Shown piece by piece: positions 1 to 8,594 of a stretch of DNA of 45,393 nucleotides. Origin of the DNA: an uncultured Alphaproteobacteria bacterium. GTDB lineage: Bacteria > Pseudomonadota > Alphaproteobacteria > Rhodobacterales > Rhodobacteraceae. How positions within the stretch are numbered: the first letter of the stretch is position 1; the number at the start of each line of letters is the position of its first letter. Both the position numbers and the translations under genes were made by a program. The stretch covers positions 1 through 45,393 of the forward strand of contig CACBAO010000013.1 in the NCBI GenBank assembly GCA_902537235.1, in the 5' to 3' direction. The notes under the pieces are model-generated. The model saw nothing but the letters and a program-made list of their open reading frames with translations. It was not told the origin of the DNA and searched no databases.

Positions 1-775
1 TAAAAGTTAATTCTCGGTAAATAATAAAGCCAATGAGAGCTGCCCATACACCGGCAACTGCCGCAGACTCTGAGGGGGTCAGAAGCCCAGCATAAATTCC
101 TCCTAAAATAATAAATGGAGTTACTAATGCAGGTAATGCTTTAAAAAATGAGGTTAATTTTTCCCTTCTGGTAGCCTTTTTTAGTCTCTTAACATTTCGA
201 CATTTTATTAGAACTACTGCAATCATTAAAAAAAGAAGTATAATTCCGGGTATTATCCCTGCTGCGAAAGTTTGAGATACAGGTACATTAGTGAGAGCAC
301 TATAAAGTATGGCTGCGTTGGAAGGTGGGATTAATGCCTCTAAAAGAGCAGCCGAAGCTGCAAGTACTACCACGAAAGGTGTTGGGTATCCTTGCTCAAT
401 CATTTTTGGCATCATTATAGTTCCTACCGCCGTGATAGCTGCAAGTATGGACCCGCAGAATGCAGCAAAAAAACCCATCGCCACTACCATAGCTACACCA
501 AGTCCCCCAGGCCAATGCCCCACTAGAGCAGTGCAAAAGTTTACTAGCCTGGTAGCTGCACCACCCCTTAACATTACCATGCCAGCAAAAATGAATAGAG
601 GTACAGCTACTAATATATGTTTGGTTAAAGCGGCAAAAGAAATTTGTATCAATACAGACCAAGGAAGATTTAACCCCCATATAGCTGCAATTGAAGATCC
701 TAACCCAAATACTATAAATATAGGGACAGCCAAAAGTAACAGAATAAATGATAGAGACATTGACAGAGAGAACAT
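1..775 (-). CDS. dctM: TRAP transporter large permease DctM, C-terminus cut by window edge
   Basis: Large membrane subunit of a tripartite ATP-independent periplasmic transporter, which carries out sodium-driven solute uptake with DctQ and DctP. The reading frame starts at the ATG at 775-773, four bases after the dctQ stop, and is still open at position 1, so about 258 of the roughly 425 residues usual for the family are visible. The translation is a run of hydrophobic helices with family-typical stretches such as AVPLFIFAGMVM, FFAAFCGSILAAI and ALIPPSN. It is the last visible gene of a dctP-dctQ-dctM operon. The substrate cannot be told from the sequence. The family is certain; the C-terminus lies outside the window. 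Confidence 0.93.
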   Translation of the reverse strand, partial: MFSLSMSLSFILLLLAVPIFIVFGLGSSIAAIWGLNLPWSVLIQISFAALTKHILVAVPLFIFAGMVMLRGGAATRLVNFCTALVGHWPGGLGVAMVVAMGFFAAFCGSILAAITAVGTIMMPKMIEQGYPTPFVVVLAASAALLEALIPPSNAAILYSALTNVPVSQTFAAGIIPGIILLFLMIAVVLIKCRNVKRLKKATRREKLTSFFKALPALVTPFIILGGIYAGLLTPSESAAVAGVWAALIGFIIYRELTF

Positions 776-779
776 AAGG

Positions 780-1289
780 CTAGTCAGCTTTGCTTTTTAG
801 GTTTTTGAGGTTCAGAATTTCCTCTAAAAACATTTGCGTTGAAAATAGTATAAGGATTAAAAATCCAGTCGGAAAGGCTAAGTACATCCACCAAATTGGC
901 ACGTCAATTTCTAGCTCCATTTTTTGACCGAGTTTATAATAAAGGACGGTTGCATCTATACCCGCTTTGCAAAAAATTAGACCAGCCATTAAAGCAACGA
1001 AAGCAACGAACATTCTTAAAATAATTTTACTTTTATCAGAAAGAATACTTGTTATAAAATCAACTTTTATATGTTTGCCTTGAACTAGAAGTGGACCTAG
1101 CAATGGAAAAACCAACCAGCTTGTCAATACTGGGGGTAACTCAATAAACCAATCGTAACCAATACCTGAAACATACCGAGTTAAAGCGCTAAGTGAAAGG
1201 GCTAGAACCATTAAAGCTACAATAATTGTTGCCAGCCATAAAATTACTTTATTAAGAATATTATTTATGGCTAGCAAAACGTATAGCAT
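780..1289 (-). CDS. dctQ: TRAP transporter small permease DctQ
   Basis: Small membrane subunit of the TRAP transporter. It is 169 residues with four predicted membrane helices (roughly 15-36, 50-70, 88-110 and 133-155), the normal size and topology of DctQ. The motif LVFPLLGPLLVQGKHIKVD matches the family's conserved region around helix 2. It begins 7 bases after dctP and ends 4 bases before dctM, so translation of the three genes is probably coupled. The family assignment rests on topology, this motif and position between DctP and DctM. Confidence 0.92.
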   Translation of the reverse strand: MLYVLLAINNILNKVILWLATIIVALMVLALSLSALTRYVSGIGYDWFIELPPVLTSWLVFPLLGPLLVQGKHIKVDFITSILSDKSKIILRMFVAFVALMAGLIFCKAGIDATVLYYKLGQKMELEIDVPIWWMYLAFPTGFLILILFSTQMFLEEILNLKNLKSKAD

Positions 1290-1296
1290 AATAGCG

Positions 1297-2316
1297 CTAA
1301 TTCAGTGATGCCACATAGTCTTCCGCGGCTTTTAATGCTTTAGCGTCAATCATATCAGCCATCGCAGGGATAACTTTTTCATTCATTAACTTATCAAACT
1401 TTGCCTTCTCTGCCCCAGACAAAATGGTAATAATACCTCCCTTTTCCTGAAACTGTTTAAGGGTATCTTCTCCCGCATCCATAATTCCATTAGTTGATAA
1501 GTCGCCTACTTCTTTACCTACTTCTAAAATTATTTTTTGTAATTCTGGTGATAGCGAGTCAAACCATTGAGCATTAGCCATCACAAATGCGTCGGCATAA
1601 TACTGATATGGCTTCTGAGCGTATTTTAAAAATTCCCACCAACTATAGGCTCCAATGCTTTGAGGAGGACTATTTATTGTGTCGATCATGCCGGTTTGTA
1701 ATGCAGTGTATACTTCACCTGTGGGCAAGGAAATTCTTTTCGACCCAAATGCATCCCACATTGGTTCCTCACTTTTTAATAACCTTCTAGCCTTCAAACC
1801 TTTCATGGCATCGACACCTGTAAGTTCTCTCTTGCTGCTGAAAGTCATTACTGGGCCTACGGGGTTATACATAATCAACTTTGAATTTGTTTTTGTGGTA
1901 ATTTCATCCCAGATCTTCCTTCCTTCGGGCGAATCTTGAAAAAAGTTTCGCTGATCATCATATGACCGGAACAAACCGGGGTAAGAAGCAATATTAAAAT
2001 TTTTGTTTATAGGAGGAAAGCTAACAACGCCAACTATCCCTCCAAGCTCTACTGCCCCTGATGTGACAGCTCCCATTACTTCTCTGATCCCAAAAAGCTG
2101 TTTTGACGGATAAACTTCTATTTTTAATTTACCCTTTGCTCGCTCATTTACCCTATCTGCAAAAATCTGTGCGTGCTTAGCGCAGTGGTGTTTAGCACTC
2201 CAATGTACTGATAATCGTGCAACTTGTTCGGCTGAACTAAAATTTACCGTTAAAAGCAAAAGAGTTATCGCTGGAATAAAAATTTTCCTAACTTTTCCTA
2301 AAAATTGTACTCTCAT
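1297..2316 (-). CDS. dctP: TRAP transporter periplasmic substrate-binding protein DctP
   Basis: Solute-binding protein of the TRAP system, 339 residues, which is the usual size. A Sec signal peptide spans about residues 1-29 (hydrophobic core AITLLLLTV, cleavage after SSA). The mature protein shows DctP-family features: IFADRVNERAKGKLKIEVYP near the N-terminus, GAVELGGIVG, and GLKARRL with the arginine region that usually contacts the substrate carboxylate. The ATG follows a strong GGGAGGG ribosome-binding site and a good promoter match at 2352-2381. As first gene of the operon it is normally made in excess over the permeases. Ligand unknown; organic acids are the usual TRAP substrates. Confidence 0.94.
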   Translation of the reverse strand: MRVQFLGKVRKIFIPAITLLLLTVNFSSAEQVARLSVHWSAKHHCAKHAQIFADRVNERAKGKLKIEVYPSKQLFGIREVMGAVTSGAVELGGIVGVVSFPPINKNFNIASYPGLFRSYDDQRNFFQDSPEGRKIWDEITTKTNSKLIMYNPVGPVMTFSSKRELTGVDAMKGLKARRLLKSEEPMWDAFGSKRISLPTGEVYTALQTGMIDTINSPPQSIGAYSWWEFLKYAQKPYQYYADAFVMANAQWFDSLSPELQKIILEVGKEVGDLSTNGIMDAGEDTLKQFQEKGGIITILSGAEKAKFDKLMNEKVIPAMADMIDAKALKAAEDYVASLN

Positions 2317-2351
2317 TTTTCCCTCCCAAAAAAAATTGAATTCATATTCCC

Positions 2352-2381
2352 ATTATAGGGACTAATTTATAAGAATCGTAA
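2352..2381 (-). promoter_or_regulatory. Putative sigma-70 promoter of the dctPQM operon
   Basis: On the minus strand a perfect -10 hexamer TATAAT (2357-2352) lies 18 bases after a weak -35 TTACGA (2381-2376), about 35 bases upstream of the dctP start and its GGGAGGG ribosome-binding site. The position is right for the operon promoter; the -35 is poor, so this remains a pattern match. Confidence 0.45.
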
Positions 2382-2384
2382 CAA

Positions 2385-2552
2385 TTATTTTTTTAATAAA
2401 GTTTTAAATGCAGCTTCAAATCGTGCTTTGTCAAGTTGTCTCGACAACCGCAAGTTTGTTACTTTATCCCGAGTTGAATTTGTTTCTTTAGACAGAATCT
2501 CATTTAAGAGATGTTTTTTGTGTAACTTTTTCTTATCTTCGCCATTTTTCAA
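2385..2552 (-). CDS. Possible small basic protein (55 aa) downstream of hsp20
   Basis: An open frame of 55 residues with a TTG start at 2552-2550, preceded nine bases upstream by AAAGG. It begins 25 bases after the hsp20 stop and could be co-transcribed with it. The product is hydrophilic and lysine-rich, with a helical C-terminal half (RLSRQLDKARFEAAFKTLL). I do not recognise a family. The non-ATG start and short length make this uncertain, but the frame fills most of an otherwise empty 260-base gap. Confidence 0.35.
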   Translation of the reverse strand: MKNGEDKKKLHKKHLLNEILSKETNSTRDKVTNLRLSRQLDKARFEAAFKTLLKK

Positions 2553-2577
2553 CTGTTCATGCCTTTGAATTATAGTT

Positions 2578-2988
2578 TTATGATTTTATAGGGATCTTGC
2601 GAGGAGTTTCTTTTTTTGGTTCTTCCTTATAAAGATGAATAGATAATAACCCATCCTTAAACTCAGCTCCGGTGACGCTTACATTGTCAGCTAATCTAAA
2701 GGTTTTAGTAAACGCGCGTTTAGCTATTCCCTTATGTATATATTCATGTTGTGTATCTTTATCACCATTGCCACTAACCACCAATTCACTTGATGTTGTC
2801 TCTATAATAAGATCGTTGGTACTGAAGCCAGCGAGTGCCAAAACAATTATAAAACTGTTATTTGAAAGCTTTTTAATATCATAGGCGGGATAGGTGGACT
2901 GTTTCACAGAAGACATGCGTTCAATTTCATCAAAAAGACTGTCGAAGCCCACAAAAGAACTCATATATGGTGATGACAAAAAACTCAT
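2578..2988 (-). CDS. Small heat shock protein, Hsp20/alpha-crystallin family
   Basis: ATP-independent holdase chaperone that binds unfolding proteins in the cytoplasm. I place the start at the internal ATG (2988), which follows a GGGAGAG ribosome-binding site and gives 136 residues. A longer TTG-started frame to 3045 exists but lacks such a site. The N-terminus has the IbpA-like VGFDSLFDEIERM. The alpha-crystallin domain spans about 30-120 with VLALAGFSTNDLIIETTSSEL and the closing FKDGLLSIHLYKEEP. A C-terminal I-x-I motif (IPI, in RKIPIKS) that caps oligomers is present. It sits between the thi operon and the TRAP operon with no visible functional link to either. Confidence 0.9.
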   Translation of the reverse strand: MSFLSSPYMSSFVGFDSLFDEIERMSSVKQSTYPAYDIKKLSNNSFIIVLALAGFSTNDLIIETTSSELVVSGNGDKDTQHEYIHKGIAKRAFTKTFRLADNVSVTGAEFKDGLLSIHLYKEEPKKETPRKIPIKS

Positions 2989-3120
2989 GATTTCTGTACT
3001 CTCCCTTTTTTTTATTTTAATAAGCTGATCAAAATAAGAAATCAATATAGAAATGGAAAACTGATCACATTTACGGTTGAAACAATGCGGTTAATAACAG
3101 TTTTTTATCCTCAGCTGACA

Positions 3121-3864
3121 CTATGCTTTCAAGTACTTAGATAGAGAAATCTGTAATAAGTAGCTTATTAAGCCGAATAAAGAAATCGATAAAATTCCCA
3201 GTGTAAAAAGGCTGGCAAACATAAGGTCAGTTTTTACCCGACCATTTGCTAAAATCATAAGATATCCCAAGCCTTGTGATGACCCAACCCATTCTCCTAT
3301 TACTGCTCCGATTGGTGCATAGACGCTAGCTAGCTTTATTCCGGAGCATAAAGAAGGAATACTATGTGGAATTTTTAAATATAATAGGTTTCTCCGGTTC
3401 GTTCCTCTCATTGTCTTTGCAAGGTCAAGATATTGTTTTGGGGTTTGAGAAAGACCATCATGAAATGCTGAAGTAACGGGAAAATAAATAATCAAGATTG
3501 CCATAACGACTTTTGACAAAATACCGTAACCAAGCCATAAAGTGAGTAATGGAGCAATTGCAAATACCGGAATAGATTGGCTAAATATCAACAGTGGTCT
3601 AAGTATCAAGCGTGCAGTGACGAATATTTCAAGTGTTAACGCAGTAATCATGCCCAATATGATTCCTATAGTGAGCCCAATTAAAATTTCTACAATTGTC
3701 ACAAGTGAATGTTCATAAATAAGCATAGAGTTTTCTTTAAACGAGACTAATACAGAGTGAGGTGTTGGAAGTATATAGGGTGGAGGGTTCGCTAACCTTA
3801 CCGCTAATTCCCAAAAAAAGAAAATTGATAAAAAAGTACAGACTATATAAATGATAGCTTTCAT
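3121..3864 (-). CDS. thiX: ABC transporter permease, probable thiamine-precursor importer ThiX
   Basis: Inner-membrane permease of the NitT/TauT/ThiX type, 247 residues with about six helices. The cytoplasmic EAA-like loop (DLAKTMRGTNRRNLLYLKIP, about 143-162) that contacts the ATPase is visible, followed by GAVIGEWVGSSQGLGYLM typical of this permease family. It is the last gene of the riboswitch-controlled thi operon; its start overlaps the thiZ stop by four bases. The family alone does not give the substrate. The pyrimidine precursor assignment comes from linkage to thiY, tenA, thiD, thiE and thiM. Confidence 0.87.
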   Translation of the reverse strand: MKAIIYIVCTFLSIFFFWELAVRLANPPPYILPTPHSVLVSFKENSMLIYEHSLVTIVEILIGLTIGIILGMITALTLEIFVTARLILRPLLIFSQSIPVFAIAPLLTLWLGYGILSKVVMAILIIYFPVTSAFHDGLSQTPKQYLDLAKTMRGTNRRNLLYLKIPHSIPSLCSGIKLASVYAPIGAVIGEWVGSSQGLGYLMILANGRVKTDLMFASLFTLGILSISLFGLISYLLQISLSKYLKA

Positions 3865-4595
3865 GAACGGTTGCTTTTTATTTTTTCTAGTAACGAATAT
3901 TGCAGATCGAAAACCAATTTGTCGGAATATGTTTTAGGAAATGGTGGCTTGAGACAATTATTGCTTGCTGTCTTTTGCCGGCCTAGTATGTAGATACTTT
4001 CACATAGTCTTGCAGCTTCATGGGGATCATGAGTTACAAACAAAACGGTTTTTCCTTTAAGACTCTCAAATGTTAGATCGATCATCTCCTCTCTGGTATT
4101 TGAGTCCAATGAACCAAATGGCTCATCTAATAAAACTATAGGTGTATTTTCCATTAACGTTCTTGCGAGAGCAGCTCGTTGACGCTGTCCCCCAGAAAGC
4201 TGAAAGGGATATTTTTTTTTATGATCCATCAAACCAACTTTTTCAATAATTTTCAGTTTTTTTTCTGATGAGAACTTTTCTCCTCGTAATTTATTACCCA
4301 AAGAAACATTGTCGCTTATTGTTGCCCATGGAATTAATAAATCATTCTGGGCCATGTATGAAACACGATTTGAGATAGGTAAGTGATCATTACTTTTTAT
4401 GCTCCCGTCAAGTTTTACATGGGTTGGCAACCCAGCAATTAATCGAAGAATAGTCGATTTGCCAATCCCTGATGAACCAAGAAGGCAAGTCCACTGATTA
4501 GCCTTTACTGCAAGCTGTAGATCTCCAAACAAAACCTCACTTTCTGATCTTACACTTCCGACCAATTCTATTGAAGGGGAGGTAGAAGACATCAT
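3861..4595 (-). CDS. thiZ: ABC transporter ATP-binding protein, probable ThiZ
   Basis: Cytoplasmic ATPase of the thiamine-precursor importer, 244 residues. Walker A GSSGIGKST (about 39-47), Q-loop region YMAQNDLLIPW, signature LSGGQRQRAALARTL (about 132-146), Walker B IVLLDEP and the H-loop VTHDPHEA are all intact. Its start overlaps the tenA stop and its end overlaps thiX, in each case by four bases (ATGA type). Sequence places it with the NitT/TauT ATPases; its role as ThiZ is inferred from the operon. Confidence 0.88.
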   Translation of the reverse strand: MMSSTSPSIELVGSVRSESEVLFGDLQLAVKANQWTCLLGSSGIGKSTILRLIAGLPTHVKLDGSIKSNDHLPISNRVSYMAQNDLLIPWATISDNVSLGNKLRGEKFSSEKKLKIIEKVGLMDHKKKYPFQLSGGQRQRAALARTLMENTPIVLLDEPFGSLDSNTREEMIDLTFESLKGKTVLFVTHDPHEAARLCESIYILGRQKTASNNCLKPPFPKTYSDKLVFDLQYSLLEKIKSNRS

Positions 4596-5260
4596 ATATT
4601 ATTCATTTCCCAAAAATTCTTTTCGAGAAGTGTAGCTATTTTAAATTTTCGAGAAAGCTCACGAAATTTACCTAAAGATGTGTAGTTGCCACCTAGTCTT
4701 ATGATAACAGCATTATCAATTAAGGTTCCTACTTCCACACATAAACTTTGATAATCCTTTCCTGCATATGTAGTTATCCACTTTTCATAGACTGAACTAT
4801 ATTGGGACGCTCCTAAGCGTTTACCTATTTCCCCATAGCCAAGCACACATGGTGCGAGTGCTGCCATAAGGTCTAAAAAATCCCCTGAAAATCCCGCATC
4901 CAGAACAAACCTTGTATAAGCTAAATTCTGATGCATTTCATTTGTCTTTTCAAGTTCATTAATTGAGATGCCTTCACTGTTACAAAATTCAATATGCAAT
5001 TTTATTTCCTCGTCTAAAAGTGCGTGAACCACCTTGGAACAAGTATGCATCTCAGTTATGTTATCGGACTTTGCAATTGCAAGACCCCAAGCTCTAGAAA
5101 AATGTTTTAGAAAGATATAGTCTTGTCTCAGATAGTTTAGAAAGGCGCTTTTTGGTAAAGTTCCATCTCCTATTCTTTCTACAAATGGATGCCTCGTATA
5201 AGAAGTCCACTCAGTCTTATACAAATCTCTCCAAGTTGAAAAAACGTCGCTGTAGTTCAT
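4592..5260 (-). CDS. tenA: TenA family aminopyrimidine aminohydrolase / thiaminase II
   Basis: TenA enzymes hydrolyse aminomethyl-pyrimidine from degraded thiamine to hydroxymethyl-pyrimidine (HMP), the substrate of ThiD; some also cleave thiamine. The protein is 222 residues, a standard all-helical TenA. Recognisable stretches are HPFVERIGDGTLP (about 24-36), FLNYLRQDYIFLKHFSRAWG and the catalytic-cysteine region ALAPCVLGYGEIG (about 135-147). It lies between thiY and thiZ, directly abutting thiY. The pairing of TenA with a ThiXYZ importer is the arrangement known for salvage of formylamino-pyrimidine in Bacillus halodurans; use of that same compound here is inference. Confidence 0.9.
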   Translation of the reverse strand: MNYSDVFSTWRDLYKTEWTSYTRHPFVERIGDGTLPKSAFLNYLRQDYIFLKHFSRAWGLAIAKSDNITEMHTCSKVVHALLDEEIKLHIEFCNSEGISINELEKTNEMHQNLAYTRFVLDAGFSGDFLDLMAALAPCVLGYGEIGKRLGASQYSSVYEKWITTYAGKDYQSLCVEVGTLIDNAVIIRLGGNYTSLGKFRELSRKFKIATLLEKNFWEMNNI

Positions 5261-6199
5261 CTAATTACTCGTTACATCTATAGCTATTCTAGAAATCGGA
5301 AAAGCTTTATTTATTAACTTATTTTGAAGAAGAAAATCTTGGAATTCTAGATATCTTCCGGCATCAAGCGCAGGAGGTCTCAAAGCAAAACGAGGTATAG
5401 TATCCGCCCATGCCATTTTATTTAATTGATCATCTAGCTCTTTAGACGTCGATGCAAATATTTTCCAGCTTTCCTCGGGATTATTTATAATAAATTGGGT
5501 TGCTAACTCCGTTGCTTTAAGAAATTTACGAATTTTTTCTTTATCAATATTCTTTGAATTAGCAACATAAATAAGCTCGTCGTAAGGAGGAACTCCTTCT
5601 TCCTCTAGGAAGAAACATTTTCCGGGCACGTTCTCAATCTTCATTTGATTTAATTCGAAGTTTCTGAAAGCACCAATAACAGCATCAACTTGACCAGACA
5701 TCAAAGAAGGTGAAAGAGAAAAGTTTACATTTACAAGTTCTACATCCTCTAACTTTACACCATACTTTTCTAAAATTGCAGATAGTAGAATTTCTTCAAC
5801 ACCTGCAACAGAGAAACCGATCTTCTTTCCAGACAAACTCTGCGGACTTTTTATTGGACCGTTCTCCAAAACTAAAAGACAATTAAGTGGGGTTGCCACA
5901 AGGGTCCCAACACGAATAAGCGGCAATCCTTGAGTAAGTTGCAAATGTAATTGTGGTTGATAGCTTACGGCTAAGTCAGCTTGACCGGCAGCAACAAGCT
6001 TTGGTGGAGCTGATGGGTCAGCAGGAGCGATTATTTCAATTTCTAGGTTTTGATCAGCAAAATAGCCCTTTTCTTTAGCAATTATTATTGGACCATGATC
6101 GGGATTTATAAACCAGTCCAACAAAAGGGTCATTTTATCTTTTGCAACTAAATTATTTGCCGTGAGAAGCAAAAATAAGATTGTAAGTCTTAAAATCAT
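5261..6199 (-). CDS. thiY: Pyrimidine-precursor-binding protein ThiY (NMT1/THI5-like)
   Basis: Periplasmic binding protein of the importer, 312 residues. Residues 1-19 form a signal peptide (core LTILFLLLTANNLVA). The mature start MTLLLDWFINPDHGPIIIA is the hallmark of the NMT1/THI5-like family, whose ligands are pyrimidine moieties of thiamine. GYFADQNLEIEII, AAGQADLAVSYQ and the hinge LSGKKIGFSVAGVEEILL follow the family pattern. It abuts tenA directly and is 21 bases from thiD. Ligand could be HMP or formylaminopyrimidine; the sequence does not decide. Confidence 0.88.
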   Translation of the reverse strand: MILRLTILFLLLTANNLVAKDKMTLLLDWFINPDHGPIIIAKEKGYFADQNLEIEIIAPADPSAPPKLVAAGQADLAVSYQPQLHLQLTQGLPLIRVGTLVATPLNCLLVLENGPIKSPQSLSGKKIGFSVAGVEEILLSAILEKYGVKLEDVELVNVNFSLSPSLMSGQVDAVIGAFRNFELNQMKIENVPGKCFFLEEEGVPPYDELIYVANSKNIDKEKIRKFLKATELATQFIINNPEESWKIFASTSKELDDQLNKMAWADTIPRFALRPPALDAGRYLEFQDFLLQNKLINKAFPISRIAIDVTSN

Positions 6200-6220
6200 T
6201 ATCGGGTACCTTGAATTTTG

Positions 6221-7033
6221 TTAAAAAATTTTTAATGCATGAAAGTGGTTGGTTGGTCCATGGCCATTTCCGACTGATAGTTTTTTTGAGTCTCTAATAG
6301 CTCCAGTAACAAACTCCTTTGACTTAGAAACTGCCTCCTCTATTGAGTAGTTTTTAGCTAAAAAACTTGCGATAGAGGAGGATAAAGTACATCCTGTTCC
6401 ATGTGTATTTTTTGTATTTATTCTTTTCTCATTGAACCAGACATGATCTTTTTCAGTTACTAGTAGATCGTTACTTGTTCTGCCTCCTGAGTGTCCACCT
6501 TTTATCAAAACCGACTTTGATCCAAAACTTAATAGAGCTTTGCCTTGATTAACCATGTCCTCTTTAGATTTTGCAACAGAAGTACCCAACAGAACTGCTG
6601 CTTCAGGTAAATTAGGTGTTATGATTGTTGCGATTGGTAACAGATGGTCTTTAACAGATTGGATTGCTTTTTTATCTAACAATTGTGATCCACCTTTTGC
6701 CACCATAACTGGGTCAATTACTAAAAACACTTTTTTATATTTTGCCAATGTAGTCCCCACTTCTCTGGCAATTTCTGCGTTAGCGACCATTCCAACCTTA
6801 ACTGAACTTACACATATATCACGAAAAATAGCATTAATTTGGGACGCAACGAATTTTTTTGATATCAAATGAATTCCTTCCACTCCCATAGTATTTTGTA
6901 CTGTTAAGGCAGTAACTGCTGCCATGCCATATACACCATTTGCAGCAAATGTTTTTAAATCAGCTTGTATTCCTGCACCTCCCGATGGATCAGACCCAGC
7001 TATAGACAGAACATTTTTCACTCGATTTGACAT
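6221..7033 (-). CDS. thiD: Hydroxymethylpyrimidine/phosphomethylpyrimidine kinase ThiD
   Basis: Phosphorylates HMP to HMP-P and then to HMP-PP, the pyrimidine donor for ThiE. It is 270 residues, normal length. The N-terminal signature [20 protein letters not shown] (about 9-28) binds the pyrimidine, [11 protein letters not shown] lies mid-protein, and [18 protein letters not shown] (about 207-224) forms the anion hole with the reactive cysteine. It lies two bases after thiE and upstream of thiY. A complete, ordinary enzyme. Confidence 0.95.
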   Translation of the reverse strand: MSNRVKNVLSIAGSDPSGGAGIQADLKTFAANGVYGMAAVTALTVQNTMGVEGIHLISKKFVASQINAIFRDICVSSVKVGMVANAEIAREVGTTLAKYKKVFLVIDPVMVAKGGSQLLDKKAIQSVKDHLLPIATIITPNLPEAAVLLGTSVAKSKEDMVNQGKALLSFGSKSVLIKGGHSGGRTSNDLLVTEKDHVWFNEKRINTKNTHGTGCTLSSSIASFLAKNYSIEEAVSKSKEFVTGAIRDSKKLSVGNGHGPTNHFHALKIF

Positions 7034-7035
7034 TT

Positions 7036-7692
7036 TTAGTTCACCGGTTTGTTATCTTCAAATACTCGTCGAATTTCATCATGCAATAATTTTGTTTCCA
7101 TGTAAGGATCATCTTTACCACAGATCGCCGATACTACCGCCATCCCTTGGCAGCCAGTGCCAAATATCTTTCCACAGTGTTCTCTTTTAAGTCCACCGAT
7201 AGCTACTGATGGTAGAGATGTTGCATTTGCGATATCGCTTATACCGTTTAACCCGATATACGCATTGAAATCTGATTTTGTTGGTGTTGGAAATACTGGA
7301 CTTATACCTATATAGTCCACTAAAGCTGGGTCTGCAGCTTTTGCATCTTCAATTGTTTCACATGATAATCCGACGATTTTATCTTTCCCAACTTTACCTC
7401 TTATCTCAACGGTGCTTTTATCATTTTGTCCTATGTGTATACCATCTGCATCTATCGCTAAAGCCGCTTCAACGTCATCATTTATTATCAATGGGATCTC
7501 AGTATCCTTTAATATTTTCTGTAGCTCTTTTCCAACACCGATCCTATCGTTTGTCGATGCTTCTTTATCTCTAAGTTGAACCATAGTAATCCCGCCTTTC
7601 ACTGCAGCATTAACTGTATTCAATAACCCAAAAGTTGCACAGAGATAAGGGTCAGTTACTAGATAGAGTTTTAATTTAGCGGCATCAAACAC
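7036..7692 (-). CDS. thiE: Thiamine-phosphate synthase ThiE
   Basis: Couples HMP-PP with thiazole phosphate to give thiamine phosphate. It is 218 residues with a TIM-barrel fold. Visible motifs are LYLVTDP at strand 1, VQLRDKEAS (about 38-46), [23 protein letters not shown] (metal and diphosphate binding) and the C-terminal [11 protein letters not shown]. The start overlaps the thiM stop by eight bases. With ThiM and ThiD it completes thiamine phosphate from salvaged halves. Confidence 0.94.
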   Translation of the reverse strand: MFDAAKLKLYLVTDPYLCATFGLLNTVNAAVKGGITMVQLRDKEASTNDRIGVGKELQKILKDTEIPLIINDDVEAALAIDADGIHIGQNDKSTVEIRGKVGKDKIVGLSCETIEDAKAADPALVDYIGISPVFPTPTKSDFNAYIGLNGISDIANATSLPSVAIGGLKREHCGKIFGTGCQGMAVVSAICGKDDPYMETKLLHDEIRRVFEDNKPVN

Positions 7693-8461
7693 TGTCAGCC
7701 CACTTTAATTTTGAAAAATTATGAGGATTCACATGGGAAAGTTGATCTATAAAATGCATTCTAAATGAACCTGGGCCATTAGCACTTAATTTTGCTTTAT
7801 GTCCTGCTTCAGCAAACAGAGTAGCAGCACTAACGCTAGCAGTGTAGGGATCCGTGATCGCTGAGAAGGCGCCAACTAGACATGTTAAAGAACATCCAAT
7901 AGCTGTAACATTCGACATAAAAGATGATCCACCTGATACTCGAGTAACCCTTACACCATCTGTGATTATGTCAGTTTCTCCAGTCACGAAAATTGTACAA
8001 TTATGCTTTTTTGCAAGTTTCTTACTAGCATTTAAGGCTGTTTCAACTCCTTCTTGAGAGTCTACACCCTTTGCTTCAGTCTCTTCGCCTTGTAAGGCTA
8101 AAATTTCAGACGCATTCCCTCTAACAACTGAGGGTTCTAAGGATATCAATTTTGCTATTGAGGTTTGACGGTATGGTGTCGCAAAGTGTGCTACGGGATC
8201 CAATACCCAAGGGACTTTGGCTCTATTAGCCGCCTCAATTGCTTTCTCCATGCCTTCAAGCCAATTTGGTGAAATAGTACCGATATTTACAGTTAGTGCA
8301 CCCGCTACTGGAGAAAAATCCCCACTCTCTTCTGGAGTATGTATCATTGCTGGAGACGCTCCAACTGCCAAAAGCGTATTAGCCGCTATATCCATGGAAA
8401 CATAATTAGTTATACAATGCACGAGAGGATTTTTTGCTTTTAATTCTTCAAGACTATTCAT
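7685..8461 (-). CDS. thiM: Hydroxyethylthiazole kinase ThiM
   Basis: Phosphorylates the thiazole moiety HET for use by ThiE. I choose the ATG at 8461 because GGAG lies six bases upstream and the protein (258 residues) then starts close before the conserved PLVHCITNYVSMDIAAN. An ATG at 8503 would add 14 residues and would use AAGGAG inside the riboswitch stem, so it cannot be excluded. Other motifs are GASPAMIHTPEE, VLDPVA, VRGNASEI and FVTGETD. The active-site region reads TAIGCSL rather than the more usual GTGC; the cysteine is kept. First gene of the riboswitch-controlled operon. Confidence 0.93.
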   Translation of the reverse strand: MNSLEELKAKNPLVHCITNYVSMDIAANTLLAVGASPAMIHTPEESGDFSPVAGALTVNIGTISPNWLEGMEKAIEAANRAKVPWVLDPVAHFATPYRQTSIAKLISLEPSVVRGNASEILALQGEETEAKGVDSQEGVETALNASKKLAKKHNCTIFVTGETDIITDGVRVTRVSGGSSFMSNVTAIGCSLTCLVGAFSAITDPYTASVSAATLFAEAGHKAKLSANGPGSFRMHFIDQLSHVNPHNFSKLKWADSV

Positions 8462-8507
8462 TGAGATCTCCAATGATTTGTGGCTGATGTGAGGAATGAG
8501 CATATCA

Positions 8508-8592
8508 AGTGACTCCTTACGCCAGCATTACCCGGTTCAAGTTTGAGGGTTATTCTCAGCCTCATAAAACAACGAGGCACCCCTGTCAAGGC
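8508..8592 (-). promoter_or_regulatory. TPP riboswitch (THI element)
   Basis: Reading the minus strand from 8592, the conserved THI-box elements appear in order: GGGGTGCC, GGCTGAGA, ACCCTC, GAACC and GGGTAATGCTGGCGTAAGGAG. These form the pyrimidine- and diphosphate-sensing arms of a thiamine pyrophosphate riboswitch. It lies about 45 bases before thiM. CCTT at the 5' edge can pair with AAGG at the 3' edge (stem P1). High thiamine pyrophosphate should shut off the thi salvage operon; I see no strong intrinsic terminator, so control may be translational. Confidence 0.95.
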
Positions 8593-8594
8593 AC

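Noticed and set aside
309-800. Open frame on the plus strand across the dctM region.
   Set aside because: The opposite strand encodes a clear DctM with family motifs; the plus frame is a low-complexity antisense shadow.
895-920. TTGGCACG on the plus strand followed by sequence resembling a sigma-54 promoter.
   Set aside because: The dinucleotide ten bases after GG is TC, not GC, and the site lies inside dctQ on the opposite strand with no gene start downstream.
2989-3120. RNA thermometer (ROSE-like) or sigma-32 promoter before hsp20.
   Set aside because: No U(U/C)GCU anti-ribosome-binding-site element and no convincing CTTGAAA/CCCCAT pair; only TGATCA repeats are seen.
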